Origin: Geodermatophilaceae bacterium
Lineage (GTDB): Bacteria > Actinomycetota > Actinomycetes > Mycobacteriales > Geodermatophilaceae
Reading direction: 5' to 3'
Assembly (NCBI GenBank): GCA_013696785.1
Contig: JACCXW010000178.1
Span: forward strand, 1 to 7,054
Length of the DNA: 7,054 bases
Shown here: positions 1-6,525 of the stretch, in pieces
Layout: each line of letters begins with the position of its first letter
How positions within the stretch are numbered: position 1 is the first letter of the stretch
Notes under the pieces: generated by a model
Seen by the model: only the letters and a program-made list of their open reading frames with translations
What the model was told of the DNA's origin: nothing
The model's database searches: none
Position numbers and translations under genes: made by a program

Positions 1-8
1 TGAGCGAC

Positions 9-14
9 AGAGGG
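9..14 (+). promoter_or_regulatory. Ribosome binding site of ald
   Basis: AGAGGG ends 6 nt before the ATG at 21. This is an acceptable purine-rich Shine-Dalgarno sequence and supports that start. The TGA at 1-3 could be the stop of an upstream gene, but too little sequence is present to tell. Confidence 0.5.
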
Positions 15-20
15 CGGCAG

Positions 21-1136
21 ATGAAGGTCGGCGTACCCAAAGAGGTCAAGAACCACGAGTACCGCGTTGCGATCACCCCGGCCGGAGTCACCGAGCTGAT
101 CCGCGCCGGGCACGACGTGTTGATCGAGTGCGGCGCCGGTGACGGCTCGTCGATGCCCGATGACGTCTTCGTCGCCCGCGGCGCCCGGATCGCAACTACC
201 GCGGACGATGTGTGGGCCGGGTCCGACCTCGTGCTCAAGGTCAAGGAGCCGATCGCCGAGGAGTACCACCGGATGCGCTCCGGGCAGACGCTGTTCACCT
301 ATCTGCATCTGGCCGCGAGCCTGGAATGCACCAAGGCGCTGATGGTCGCCGGCATCGACGCGGTGTCCTACGAGACCGTGCAGCTTCCGGACGGTTCGCT
401 GCCGCTGCTGGCGCCGATGTCCGAGGTCGCCGGCCGGATGGCCCCGCAGGTCGGCGCGCACTGCCTCGAACGCGCGCAGGGCGGGCGCGGCGTGCTGATG
501 GGCGGTGTTTCCGGCGTCTACGCCGCCAAGGTGGTCGTCCTGGGTGCCGGCGTCTCCGGCCTGAACGCCGCCGCGATCGCCCTCGGCATGCAGGCCGAGG
601 TGCTGTTGCTCGACGTGAACATCCAGCGGCTGCGCGAGGTGGACCGGATCTACCAGGGACACATGCAGACCGTCATGTCCAACTCCTACGAGGTGGAGCA
701 GGCCGTCATCGACGCCGACCTCGTGATCGGCGCCGTCCTGATTCCCGGGGCGAAGGCGCCACGGCTGATCAGCAACGAGTTGGTGGCCCGGATGAAGCCC
801 GGCTCGGTTCTCGTCGACATCTCCGTGGACCAGGGTGGCTGCTTCGAGGACACCCACCCGACCACGCACGCCGAACCGACGTACGCCGTACATCAGTCGG
901 TCTTCTACTGCGTGGCGAACATGCCCGGCGCGGTGCCCAACACGTCGACGTACGCGCTGACGAACGTGACGATGCCCTACGTGATGTCGCTGGCCAACAA
1001 GGGACTGCGGGAGGCCACCCGCGTCGATGCTGCCCTCGCGAAGGGGGTCAACGTCGTCGGGGGGCAGATCGTCTACGACCACGTGGCCGAGGCGCACGGC
1101 CTGTCGTACACGCCGCTGGCCGACGCGCTGGCCTGA
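21..1136 (+). CDS. ald: Alanine dehydrogenase
   Basis: This cytosolic enzyme catalyses the NAD-dependent, reversible oxidative deamination of L-alanine to pyruvate and ammonia. It links alanine use to nitrogen and redox balance. The protein is 371 residues, the same length I recall for Mycobacterium tuberculosis Ald, and opens with the family start MKVGVPKEVKN. Catalytic and substrate residues fall at the expected numbers: R15, K75 (in KVKEP), H96 (in LHLAAS) and D270 (in VDISVDQGG). The Rossmann glycine motif GAGVSG is at 175-180 and the NAD ribose-binding Asp is D198. The motif YCVANMPGAVPNTSTYAL near the C-terminus is also typical. The ATG at 21 has a purine-rich site 6 nt upstream and gives the family N-terminus exactly. 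The gene lies 10 bp before xerD and could be cotranscribed with it. It shows no sign of damage. Confidence 0.97.
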   Translation: MKVGVPKEVKNHEYRVAITPAGVTELIRAGHDVLIECGAGDGSSMPDDVFVARGARIATTADDVWAGSDLVLKVKEPIAEEYHRMRSGQTLFTYLHLAASLECTKALMVAGIDAVSYETVQLPDGSLPLLAPMSEVAGRMAPQVGAHCLERAQGGRGVLMGGVSGVYAAKVVVLGAGVSGLNAAAIALGMQAEVLLLDVNIQRLREVDRIYQGHMQTVMSNSYEVEQAVIDADLVIGAVLIPGAKAPRLISNELVARMKPGSVLVDISVDQGGCFEDTHPTTHAEPTYAVHQSVFYCVANMPGAVPNTSTYALTNVTMPYVMSLANKGLREATRVDAALAKGVNVVGGQIVYDHVAEAHGLSYTPLADALA

Positions 1137-1146
1137 CGCCAGACCC

Positions 1147-2088
1147 GTGGCCGTCCGCATCGATGCGACCCGGATCGACCGGCTGGTCACGACCTACCTC
1201 GACCACCTGACCGTCGAACGTGGCCTGGCCGCGAACACGGTCCTGTCCTACCGCCGCGATCTTCGCCGGTACGCGGAACATCTCGCCTCCGTCGGTGTGC
1301 TGACGGTGACCGAGGTGGGGGAGCGGGACGTGTCGGCGTTTCTGGCCGCTCTGCGCGAGGGCAGCGAGGAGCATCCGCCGCTGGCCGCACCGTCGGCGGC
1401 CCGGGCCGTGATCGCGGTCCGTGGGCTGCACCGCTTCGCCGTACGGGAGGGGCTCGTCGCCGACGACGTCTCTCGCGACGTGCATCCGCCGGCCGCGGCG
1501 AAGCGGTTGCCGAAGTCGATTCCACTGGAGGACGTGGAACTGCTGCTCGCCGCGGCGGTGCGCGAGGAGACGCCGCTGGCGCTTCGGGACCGCGCGTTGC
1601 TGGAGCTGCTGTACGGCACCGGCGCCCGGATCTCCGAGGCGGTCGGCCTCGCCGTCGACGATCTGGACCTTGCCCGCGCCGCGGTGCTGCTGCGCGGCAA
1701 GGGCGGCAAGCAGCGCATCGTCCCGGTCGGCTCGTACGCCGTACGCGCGGTGGAGCACTATCTCGTGCGAGCCCGGCCGTCGCTGGTGGCGACCGGGCGG
1801 GGCAGTCACATGCTGCTGCTCAACGCCCGCGGCGGGCCGCTCACGCGGCAGAGCGCGTGGGCGATCCTGCGGACGGTCGCGACGCGGGCCGGGCTGCCGG
1901 AGACGATCAGCCCGCACACCCTGCGGCACTCCTTCGCCACCCACCTGCTCGACGGCGGCGCGGACGTCCGGGTGGTGCAGGAACTGCTCGGGCACGCCTC
2001 CGTCGCCACCACCCAGCTGTACACCCTGGTCACCGTGGATCGGCTGCGCGAGGTGTATGCCACCGCCCATCCGCGGGCACGCGGTTGA
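1147..2088 (+). CDS. xerD: Site-specific tyrosine recombinase XerD
   Basis: XerD works with XerC at the chromosomal dif site to resolve chromosome dimers before cell division. The 313-residue protein has an N-terminal SAM-like core-binding domain (about 8-100; LDHLTVERGLAANTVLSYRR) and a C-terminal catalytic domain (about 118-305). All catalytic residues are visible: R161 (TGARISE), K185 (RGKGGKQR), H257 and R260 (HTLRHSFATH), H283 (LGHASVATTQ) and the nucleophile Y292 (LYT), 9 residues after H283 as in E. coli XerD. The GTG at 1147 was chosen because it gives the usual short N-terminus and starts 10 nt after the ald stop. Reading further upstream would run into ald. No clear Shine-Dalgarno sequence precedes it, so coupling to ald translation is likely. 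Its place before parA and scpA matches other actinobacteria, which favours XerD over a phage integrase. Confidence 0.95.
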   Translation: MAVRIDATRIDRLVTTYLDHLTVERGLAANTVLSYRRDLRRYAEHLASVGVLTVTEVGERDVSAFLAALREGSEEHPPLAAPSAARAVIAVRGLHRFAVREGLVADDVSRDVHPPAAAKRLPKSIPLEDVELLLAAAVREETPLALRDRALLELLYGTGARISEAVGLAVDDLDLARAAVLLRGKGGKQRIVPVGSYAVRAVEHYLVRARPSLVATGRGSHMLLLNARGGPLTRQSAWAILRTVATRAGLPETISPHTLRHSFATHLLDGGADVRVVQELLGHASVATTQLYTLVTVDRLREVYATAHPRARG

Positions 2089-2095
2089 CGGGTGT

Positions 2096-2124
2096 TTGGT
2101 CCGCCTCGGGCGGCGGACTAGAGT
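2096..2124 (+). promoter_or_regulatory. Predicted promoter of the parA-scpA-VOC-scpB-rluB unit
   Basis: A -35-like TTGGTC (2096-2101) is separated by exactly 17 bp from a -10-like TAGAGT (2119-2124). This fits a housekeeping actinobacterial promoter. It sits in the only sizeable gap (89 bp) of the forward run and would start transcription near 2131, leaving a leader of roughly 45 nt before the parA ATG at 2178. The TTGACG at 2085-2090 looks more canonical as a -35, but it is 28 bp from the -10. Inferred from sequence only. Confidence 0.5.
2099..2118 (+). repeat. Perfect 7-bp inverted repeat inside the promoter spacer
   Basis: GTCCGCC (2099-2105) and GGCGGAC (2112-2118) are perfect inverse complements around a 6-nt centre. 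A G-T wobble and a T-A pair would extend the stem at 2097-2098 and 2119-2120. The dyad fills the space between the putative -35 and -10, where a repressor operator could lie. It could instead be a hairpin that ends the xerD transcript, but no T-run follows it. The symmetry is seen directly; the role is inferred. Confidence 0.45.
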
Positions 2125-2177
2125 CGCCGGGATCTGTGTGAACGCCAGCCGATGGAGAGGGCCCGGTCCGTCGTCTC

Positions 2178-3125
2178 ATGCCAACTGAACCCCGAGACGC
2201 CGACGCGCTGCCATTCGAGGGCATGGACGCACCGGTCAAAAAGCGCCGCTCCCGTAAGGCCACCCAGCCGGCGGAGCCCAAGACACGGGCGGTGTCCACC
2301 GATCCGGCTCGGGAGCGGGTCCGGCCGATCCCGGACCCGGTGACACTGCACAGCCACGGCCCGGCGAGGGTGCTCGCCCTGTGCAACCAGAAGGGCGGCG
2401 TCGGCAAGACCACCTCGACGATCAACCTCGGCGCGGCGCTGGCCGAGTTCGGCCGCCGGGTGCTGCTCGTGGACTTCGATCCGCAGGGCGCGCTGTCGGT
2501 GGGGCTCGGTGTGTACCCGCATCAGCTGGACATGACGATCTACAACGCGCTGATGGAACGCCGTACGAACGGCGATGACGTCCTGCTCAAGACCGGCGTG
2601 GCCGGCATGGACCTGCTGCCGAGCAACATCGACCTGTCCGCCGCCGAGGTGCAGCTCGTCAACGAGGTGGCCCGGGAGCAGGCGCTCGCGCGGGTGCTGG
2701 GACCGCTGCTGCCGCGCTATGACTACGTGCTGATCGACTGCCAGCCCTCGCTCGGCTTGCTCACCATCAACGCGCTGACCGCAGCACACGGCGTGATCGT
2801 CCCGCTGGAGTGCGAGTTCTTCAGTCTCCGTGGCGTCGCGCTGCTGCTGGACACGATCGAGAAGGTGCAGGAGCGGCTCAACCCCGAGCTGCGTGTCGAG
2901 GGGATCCTGGCCACAATGTACGACGCCCGCACCCTGCACGCCCGCGAGGTGTTCAGCCGCGTCGTGGACGCCTTCGGCGACACCGTGTTCCAGACCGTCA
3001 TCGCCCGCACCGTGCGCTTTCCCGAGACGACCGTGGCCGGGGAGCCGATCACGTCCTGGGCACCGCAGAGTCCCGGTGCGACGGCGTACCGGGATCTGGC
3101 GCGAGAGGTCCTCGCCCGGTCGTGA
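2178..3125 (+). CDS. parA: ParA/Soj-type chromosome-partitioning ATPase
   Basis: This is a deviant-Walker (MinD/ParA superfamily) ATPase of 315 residues. Proteins of this family bind ATP, dimerise and usually bind DNA non-specifically to position cargo such as chromosomes. The Walker A motif QKGGVGKTTS is at 71-80 with signature lysine K72 and K77. The A' motif VDFDPQG has D99 and D101, and the Walker B motif VLIDCQPS has D187. About 60 residues precede the fold; this tail is basic (KKRRSRK at 21-27) and proline-rich, so probably disordered. No parB follows, and this is the orphan ParA homologue known to neighbour scpA in Mycobacterium and Streptomyces rather than the parAB pair near the origin. 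The ATG at 2178 is preferred, but its nearest purine run (2154-2160) is 17 nt away. The ATG at 2223 is an in-frame alternative. The stop overlaps the scpA start by one base. Confidence 0.9.
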   Translation: MPTEPRDADALPFEGMDAPVKKRRSRKATQPAEPKTRAVSTDPARERVRPIPDPVTLHSHGPARVLALCNQKGGVGKTTSTINLGAALAEFGRRVLLVDFDPQGALSVGLGVYPHQLDMTIYNALMERRTNGDDVLLKTGVAGMDLLPSNIDLSAAEVQLVNEVAREQALARVLGPLLPRYDYVLIDCQPSLGLLTINALTAAHGVIVPLECEFFSLRGVALLLDTIEKVQERLNPELRVEGILATMYDARTLHAREVFSRVVDAFGDTVFQTVIARTVRFPETTVAGEPITSWAPQSPGATAYRDLAREVLARS

Positions 3126-3874
3126 TGCCCGACCAGTCGCGCTTTCATGTCCGGCTGGACAACTTCGAGGGTCCGTTCGATCTGCTGCTCAGCCTTATCG
3201 CCAAGCATCGCCTCGACGTCACCGAGGTGGCGCTGTCGCAGGTGACCGACGAGTTCATCGCGCACATCCGCGCCGCCGGGCCGGACTGGGATCTGGGGCA
3301 GGCCACCGAATTTCTCGTCGTGGCGGCGACACTCCTTGATCTCAAGACGGCGCGGCTGCTGCCGACCGCGGACGTAGAGGACGAGGAGGACCTGGCGCTG
3401 CTGGAGGCGCGGGACCTGCTGTTCGCTCGGCTGCTGCAATACCGTGCATACAAGCTCGCGGCCGCGCACCTGGGCGAACTGGAGCGGGTGACCGCGCTGC
3501 GATACCCGCGGTCGGTGTCACTGGAACCGCATTTCGCCGCGCTGCTCCCCGACGTGCTCCTCGGTGTCGGACCGGATCGCTTCGCCCGGATCGCTGCCGA
3601 GGTGCTGCGGCCCAGACCCGCCCCGGTGATCGCCGTTGAGCACCTGCATGCGCCGCGGGTCAGTGTCGCCGAACACGCTGCCATCCTGCGCGGGCGGCTC
3701 GCCCGCTCCGGCGCTGCGACATTCCGTTCCCTGACCGCGGATTGCCAGCACACGCTGGAGGTCGTGGCGCGGTTCCTGGCCCTGCTGGACCTGTACCGCG
3801 ACCACGAGGTCGCCTTCGACCAGGTGAGCGCGCTCGGGGAGTTGCACGTGCGCTGGACCGGGCCGGCGAATTGA
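3125..3874 (+). CDS. scpA: Segregation and condensation protein A (kleisin)
   Basis: ScpA is the kleisin subunit that bridges the heads of the SMC dimer and, with ScpB, forms the bacterial condensin that compacts and separates chromosomes. The 249-residue protein shows the N-terminal kleisin signature FEGPFDLLLSLI (14-25) and the second conserved helix ATEFLVVAATLLDLKTARLLP (60-80). An acidic linker (DVEDEED, 83-89) follows. The C-terminal winged helix (about 205-247) includes VVARFLALLDLYRDHEV and LGELHVRW. The ATG at 3125 shares its A with the parA stop (TGATG), a classic coupling arrangement. A GTG one codon earlier (3122) is possible. No close Shine-Dalgarno site is seen. Its usual partner scpB is present but separated from it by the VOC gene. 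Confidence 0.96.
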   Translation: MPDQSRFHVRLDNFEGPFDLLLSLIAKHRLDVTEVALSQVTDEFIAHIRAAGPDWDLGQATEFLVVAATLLDLKTARLLPTADVEDEEDLALLEARDLLFARLLQYRAYKLAAAHLGELERVTALRYPRSVSLEPHFAALLPDVLLGVGPDRFARIAAEVLRPRPAPVIAVEHLHAPRVSVAEHAAILRGRLARSGAATFRSLTADCQHTLEVVARFLALLDLYRDHEVAFDQVSALGELHVRWTGPAN

Positions 3875-3876
3875 GT

Positions 3877-3881
3877 GGGAG
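3877..3881 (+). promoter_or_regulatory. Ribosome binding site of the VOC gene
   Basis: GGGAG begins 3 nt after the scpA stop and ends 9 nt before the GTG at 3891. The gene therefore has its own initiation site and does not depend only on readthrough from scpA. This decides the GTG start. Confidence 0.5.
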
Positions 3882-3890
3882 ACTTCCGGC

Positions 3891-4310
3891 GTGCACCTGA
3901 CCCAGACCATTCCAGCGCTTCCCGTCCGGGACATGACCGCCGCAGTCGCCTGCTACCGCGACAAGTTCGGCTTCACCGTCGTCCATCACGACGGCGGCTT
4001 CGCGGTGGTGGTGCGTGACGACGCCGAGATCCACCTATGGGAGTCCAGCGACGTCAGCTGGGAACAGCGGAGCTCCATGGAGCGCCCGGTCCGCTCCGGA
4101 GCCGAATCCTTCATCGCCGGTACGGCGAGCTGCCGCATCAAGGTCGACGAGGTCGACGCGCTGTACGACGAGCTCAAGGCGACCGGCGTCCTGCACAAGG
4201 TGTCGCTCGAGGCGGTAGGTGACACCGACTTCGGGACGCGGGAGTTCGCGACCCTGGACGTGGACGGCAACCTGATCTCGTTCTTCCGCTGGGTCACGCC
4301 GCGTGGCTGA
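3891..4310 (+). CDS. VOC-superfamily protein, bleomycin-resistance-protein-like
   Basis: The 139-residue cytosolic protein has two vicinal-oxygen-chelate repeats. The first (about 5-50) reads TIPALPVRDMTAAVACYRDK, then FGFTVVHHDGGFAVV and DDAEIHLWE. The second (about 79-133) reads SCRIKVDEVDALYDEL, then TREFATLDVDGNLISFF. The pattern of FAVV, IHLW, REFA and DGNLISFF is that of bleomycin-binding (BRP/ShBle-type) proteins, which dimerise and sequester drugs without a metal, more than of glyoxalase I. Binding of bleomycin or another bulky compound is inferred, and many relatives have no known ligand. The gene starts 16 nt after scpA with its own ribosome binding site and overlaps scpB by 8 nt, so it sits inside the condensin operon. 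Composition and codon use look like its neighbours, so recent transfer is not evident. Confidence 0.85.
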   Translation: MHLTQTIPALPVRDMTAAVACYRDKFGFTVVHHDGGFAVVVRDDAEIHLWESSDVSWEQRSSMERPVRSGAESFIAGTASCRIKVDEVDALYDELKATGVLHKVSLEAVGDTDFGTREFATLDVDGNLISFFRWVTPRG

Positions 4311-4839
4311 CCGGCTGTCGCACGCCTTGGAGGCGGTCCTCCTGGTCGTCGACACGCCGGTCGGCTCGGCGGAACTGGCGGGCGCAGTCGAGCAGCCAGT
4401 AGAGGCCGTCGAGGAGGCGCTGCAACAGCTCTCCCGGGAGTACGACGAGGCCGAGCGCGGGATCCAGCTTCGTGAGGTGGCCGGCGGGTGGCGGCTGTAC
4501 ACCCGCGAGGAGTTCGCCGGCGCCGTGGAGCGGCTGCTGCTCGAGGGGCAGCGCTCGCGGCTGACCCAGGCAGCTTTGGAGACGCTGTCCGTGATCGCCT
4601 ACCGGCAACCGGTCACGCGGGCGCGGATCTCCGGCATTCGCGGGGTCGGCGTCGACGGCGTGGTCCGCACCTTGCTGGGCCGCGGCCTGATCGAGGAGTG
4701 CGGGACCGACCCCGATACCGGCGGCGGGCAGTACTGCACGACCGGGCTGTTCCTGGAGAAGCTGGGGTTGCAATCGCTGGCGCAGCTGCCGTCACTTGCC
4801 CCGCTGCTGCCGGAGCTGGACACGGTCGACGATGCCTGA
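4303..4839 (+). CDS. scpB: Segregation and condensation protein B
   Basis: ScpB dimers bind the central part of ScpA and regulate the SMC-ScpAB condensin. The 178-residue protein has two winged-helix domains. The first (about 3-80) includes LSHALEAVLLVVDTPV and the conserved GGWRLYTR (61-68). The second (about 86-165) carries the family signature LTQAALETLSVIAYRQPVTR (87-106), then SGIRGV, a GGGQYCTT turn (140-147) and FLEKLGLQSLAQLP. The GTG at 4303 was chosen because it gives the usual N-terminus. It overlaps the VOC gene stop by 8 nt and has no Shine-Dalgarno sequence, so translation probably depends on ribosomes finishing the VOC gene. The end overlaps rluB by 8 nt. Length and motifs are normal and the gene looks intact. 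Confidence 0.96.
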   Translation: MADRLSHALEAVLLVVDTPVGSAELAGAVEQPVEAVEEALQQLSREYDEAERGIQLREVAGGWRLYTREEFAGAVERLLLEGQRSRLTQAALETLSVIAYRQPVTRARISGIRGVGVDGVVRTLLGRGLIEECGTDPDTGGGQYCTTGLFLEKLGLQSLAQLPSLAPLLPELDTVDDA

Positions 4840-5554
4840 GGGGATCCGGCTGCAGAAGGTGCTGGCCGCCGCCGGCGTCGGTTCGCGCCGGGCCTGCGAG
4901 GAGCTGATCGCCGCCGGGCGGGTGTCCGTGGACGGGAAGATCGTCACGACGCAGGGCGTCCGGGTGGACCCGCTGAGGGCGGTCGTCGCTGTGGACGGCG
5001 AACGGATGATCGTCAACGCCGACCTGACGCACCTCATCTTCAACAAGCCGCGCGGCGTGGTGTCCACGATGTCGGACGAGCAGGGCCGGCCGTGTGTCGG
5101 TGACTACGTGCGGCAGTCGGGGCTGTTCCACGTCGGGCGGTTGGACGCCGACAGCGAGGGACTGCTGCTGCTGACCAACGACGGTCCGCTGGCGCACCGG
5201 CTGGCACACCCGTCGTACGAGGTCCCTAAGACCTACCTGGCTGAGATCGCCGCGCCTGTTCCGCGCGATGTCGGCAAGCGGCTGCGCGCAGGTGTCGAGC
5301 TGGAGGACGGCCCGGCGCGGGCGGACTCCTTCCGGGTGCTGGGCCAGGCCAGTGGCCGCGCGCAGGTCGAGATCGTGCTGCACGAGGGACGCAAGCACGT
5401 CGTACGCCGGATGCTCGAGGCGGTGGACCGACCTGTTGCACGCCTGGTGCGCACCGCAGTGGGACCGGTGCAACTGGGCACCCAGCGACCGGGCTCCTTC
5501 CGCCCGCTGACGAGCAAGGAGCTGGGCCTGCTGTACGAACTCACCGGCCTCTAG
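4832..5554 (+). CDS. rluB: Pseudouridine synthase, RluB/RsuA family
   Basis: Enzymes of this family convert a specific uridine of rRNA to pseudouridine. The RluB members modify 23S rRNA near the peptidyl-transferase centre (U2605 in E. coli). The 240-residue protein has an N-terminal S4 RNA-binding domain (about 4-62; RLQKVLAAAGVGSRRACEEL) and the catalytic domain with signature GRLDADSEGLLLLTNDG (103-119), where D105 is the nucleophile. Also seen are KTYLAEI (133-139) and EGRKHVVRRMLEAV (185-198). The usual Asn in the last motif (EGRN) is Lys here, a small variation. The ATG at 4832 overlaps the scpB stop by 8 nt. An earlier in-frame ATG at 4796 would only add residues encoded inside scpB. 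The TAG stop lies within the convergent 3' end of the DUF1772 gene. The exact target base cannot be read from sequence, so RsuA-like 16S specificity remains a lesser alternative. Confidence 0.93.
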   Translation: MPEGIRLQKVLAAAGVGSRRACEELIAAGRVSVDGKIVTTQGVRVDPLRAVVAVDGERMIVNADLTHLIFNKPRGVVSTMSDEQGRPCVGDYVRQSGLFHVGRLDADSEGLLLLTNDGPLAHRLAHPSYEVPKTYLAEIAAPVPRDVGKRLRAGVELEDGPARADSFRVLGQASGRAQVEIVLHEGRKHVVRRMLEAVDRPVARLVRTAVGPVQLGTQRPGSFRPLTSKELGLLYELTGL

Positions 5555-6027
5555 CGAGCGCGATCGTGAACGCCGCCGCGGCGGCCAGTGAGGCGATCGC
5601 CCGGACGTGGTTCCACCTCGTCCAGTCGGCGGCGTAGCGCAGCCAGTTGGCCGCCGCGTCGGGCTGCGCGGTGTCCACCGCGTCCAGCCGCAGGTTGCGC
5701 GGGATGTGGTAGCCGATGGTCAGCACGATCGCGCCGAGCAGGTACAGCAGGCTGCCGGCCAACCGGAGCCTGGCGTCCTCGGCACCGAGGTCGAGCACCG
5801 CGTCGACGCCCAGCGCGACGCAGGCCAGGGCGGGCAGGAAGAGGGCGGCCAGGAACACCGGGCCGACCGCGGCGTTGATCGACTGCATCGCGACCAGGCC
5901 ACCGGGGGTGTGGCAGCCGGCGCAGACCCGACATGACGATGGTGGAGAACGCGAAGAACACCCCACCCATCAGGGCGCAGGTCACCGCCGCGAGGGCCGT
6001 GACCGCACCGGCCAGGCCACCGTTCAC
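5541..6027 (-). pseudogene. DUF1772 (anthrone-oxygenase-like) membrane protein, frameshifted
   Basis: The gene reads from a GTG at 6027 to a TGA at 5543-5541 but needs one frame change. The first frame gives MNGGLAGAVTALAAV, then GGVFFAFSTIVMSGLRRLP. At a run of five C's (forward strand GGGGG, 5904-5908) the reading must drop one base to continue as PGGLVAMQSINAAVGPVFLA. Corrected, the product is 161 residues, normal for DUF1772. It has four hydrophobic segments: about 5-28, 52-72, 89-109 and 143-158. The family marks FFAFSTxVM, AMQSIN and WTRWNHVR are all present. The role of bacterial DUF1772 proteins is largely unknown, and fungal relatives act as anthrone oxygenases. The GTG overlaps the globin stop as GTGA, indicating a coupled pair. 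The 3' end overlaps rluB convergently by 14 nt. Whether this is a real lesion, a sequencing error or programmed shifting cannot be decided here. Confidence 0.75.
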
Positions 6028-6488
6028 GGCGTCGGAGTGTACGGCGGTGCCTCACCCCAGCCCCACCTCGGGACCGGCGCCTGCGGCGGGGGTTCGGCTC
6101 CCGGCTGCGAGTTGGACAGCGCGATCCGCGAACCCCACTCGACATAGGCCACGAACGCGGAGCGGAACTCAGGGTCCTCGGGCAGCCCGGCCTCGTCGGC
6201 CGCCTCGGCGATCAGCTGCGCCCATCTCGCGCGCAACGCAGGTGTGATCTGCAGGTCGATGTGGTGTCTGAGCATTCCGGCGTACCCACCCCGTTCCTCG
6301 GTGTAGGCAGCCGGGCCACCGAAGACCTCGGCCAGCCACATCGCGACGTGCCGCGCATGGTCCTTGTCGACGTGCGCGAACACCTCGGCCAGCAACGGGT
6401 CGGCGTGCACGTGTCGGTAGAAGACCTTGGTCAGGCGCTCGAACGCCGGCTGCCCGCCGGCCCAGTCGTACAATGTCTGCTCAGCCAT
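6024..6488 (-). CDS. Group II truncated hemoglobin
   Basis: This heme-binding globin of the 2-on-2 fold (trHbO-like family) is 154 residues. Such proteins bind O2, NO or peroxide and are thought to aid oxygen handling or stress protection. It starts TLYDWAGGQPAFERLTKVFY with the B10 tyrosine at Y24, followed by the conserved HVHADPLLAEVF. The motif VAMWLAEVFGGPAAYTEERGG spans 48-68. The proximal histidine is most likely H75 in LRHHI, and W89 (ARWAQLI) matches the TrpG8 that marks group II. The C-terminal part FVAYVEWGSRIALSNSQPG and the proline-rich tail ending VPRWGWGEAPPY are typical of an actinobacterial lineage longer than M. tuberculosis GlbO (about 128 residues). The ATG at 6488 has no Shine-Dalgarno sequence but a -10-like hexamer 6 nt upstream, suggesting a leaderless mRNA. 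The stop overlaps the DUF1772 start. Confidence 0.93.
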   Translation of the reverse strand: MAEQTLYDWAGGQPAFERLTKVFYRHVHADPLLAEVFAHVDKDHARHVAMWLAEVFGGPAAYTEERGGYAGMLRHHIDLQITPALRARWAQLIAEAADEAGLPEDPEFRSAFVAYVEWGSRIALSNSQPGAEPPPQAPVPRWGWGEAPPYTPTP

Positions 6489-6494
6489 TGCAAC

Positions 6495-6525
6495 ACTGTA
6501 ATCACGGCCGACGTCCGGCGGTCAG
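6495..6525 (-). promoter_or_regulatory. Predicted leaderless promoter of the globin gene
   Basis: On the reverse strand TACAGT (6500-6495) fits the TANNNT -10 pattern and ends 6 nt before the ATG at 6488. Transcription would then start at or next to the A of the start codon. A partial -35, CTGACC (6525-6520), lies 19 bp upstream and overlaps the stop of the secreted-protein gene. No Shine-Dalgarno sequence lies between, as expected for the leaderless genes common in actinobacteria. Inferred from sequence; the -35 is weak. Confidence 0.45.

Noticed and set aside
212..1210. Forward open frame of 332 codons overlapping ald
   Set aside because: An Arg-rich shadow of ald in another frame with no motifs.
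1048..2070. Reverse-strand open frame of 340 codons opposite xerD
   Set aside because: It mirrors xerD codons in high-GC DNA, has low-complexity Arg/Gly/Gln-rich content and no family motif, while xerD has every catalytic residue.
2085..2090. TTGACG as a -35 element for parA
   Set aside because: It overlaps the xerD stop and is 28 bp from TAGAGT, too far; TTGGTC at 2096 has the correct 17-bp spacing.
2118..2939. Reverse-strand open frame of 273 codons opposite parA
   Set aside because: An antisense shadow; parA on the other strand has intact Walker motifs and this frame shows no recognisable domain.
4613..5473. Reverse-strand open frame of 286 codons opposite scpB and rluB
   Set aside because: It spans two well-supported genes on the other strand and has no recognisable domain; a GC-bias artefact.
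5572..5585. Perfect 14-bp palindrome GCCGCCGCGGCGGC after rluB, as a terminator
   Set aside because: It has no loop and no T-run, and it encodes the alanine run of the DUF1772 C-terminus, so GCC/GCG codon use explains it.
5541..5966. Independent 141-codon gene starting at 5966
   Set aside because: Its first 20 or so residues are out-of-frame sequence of the DUF1772 N-terminus. Homology begins only at PGGLVAMQS, so it is the 3' part of the frameshifted gene.
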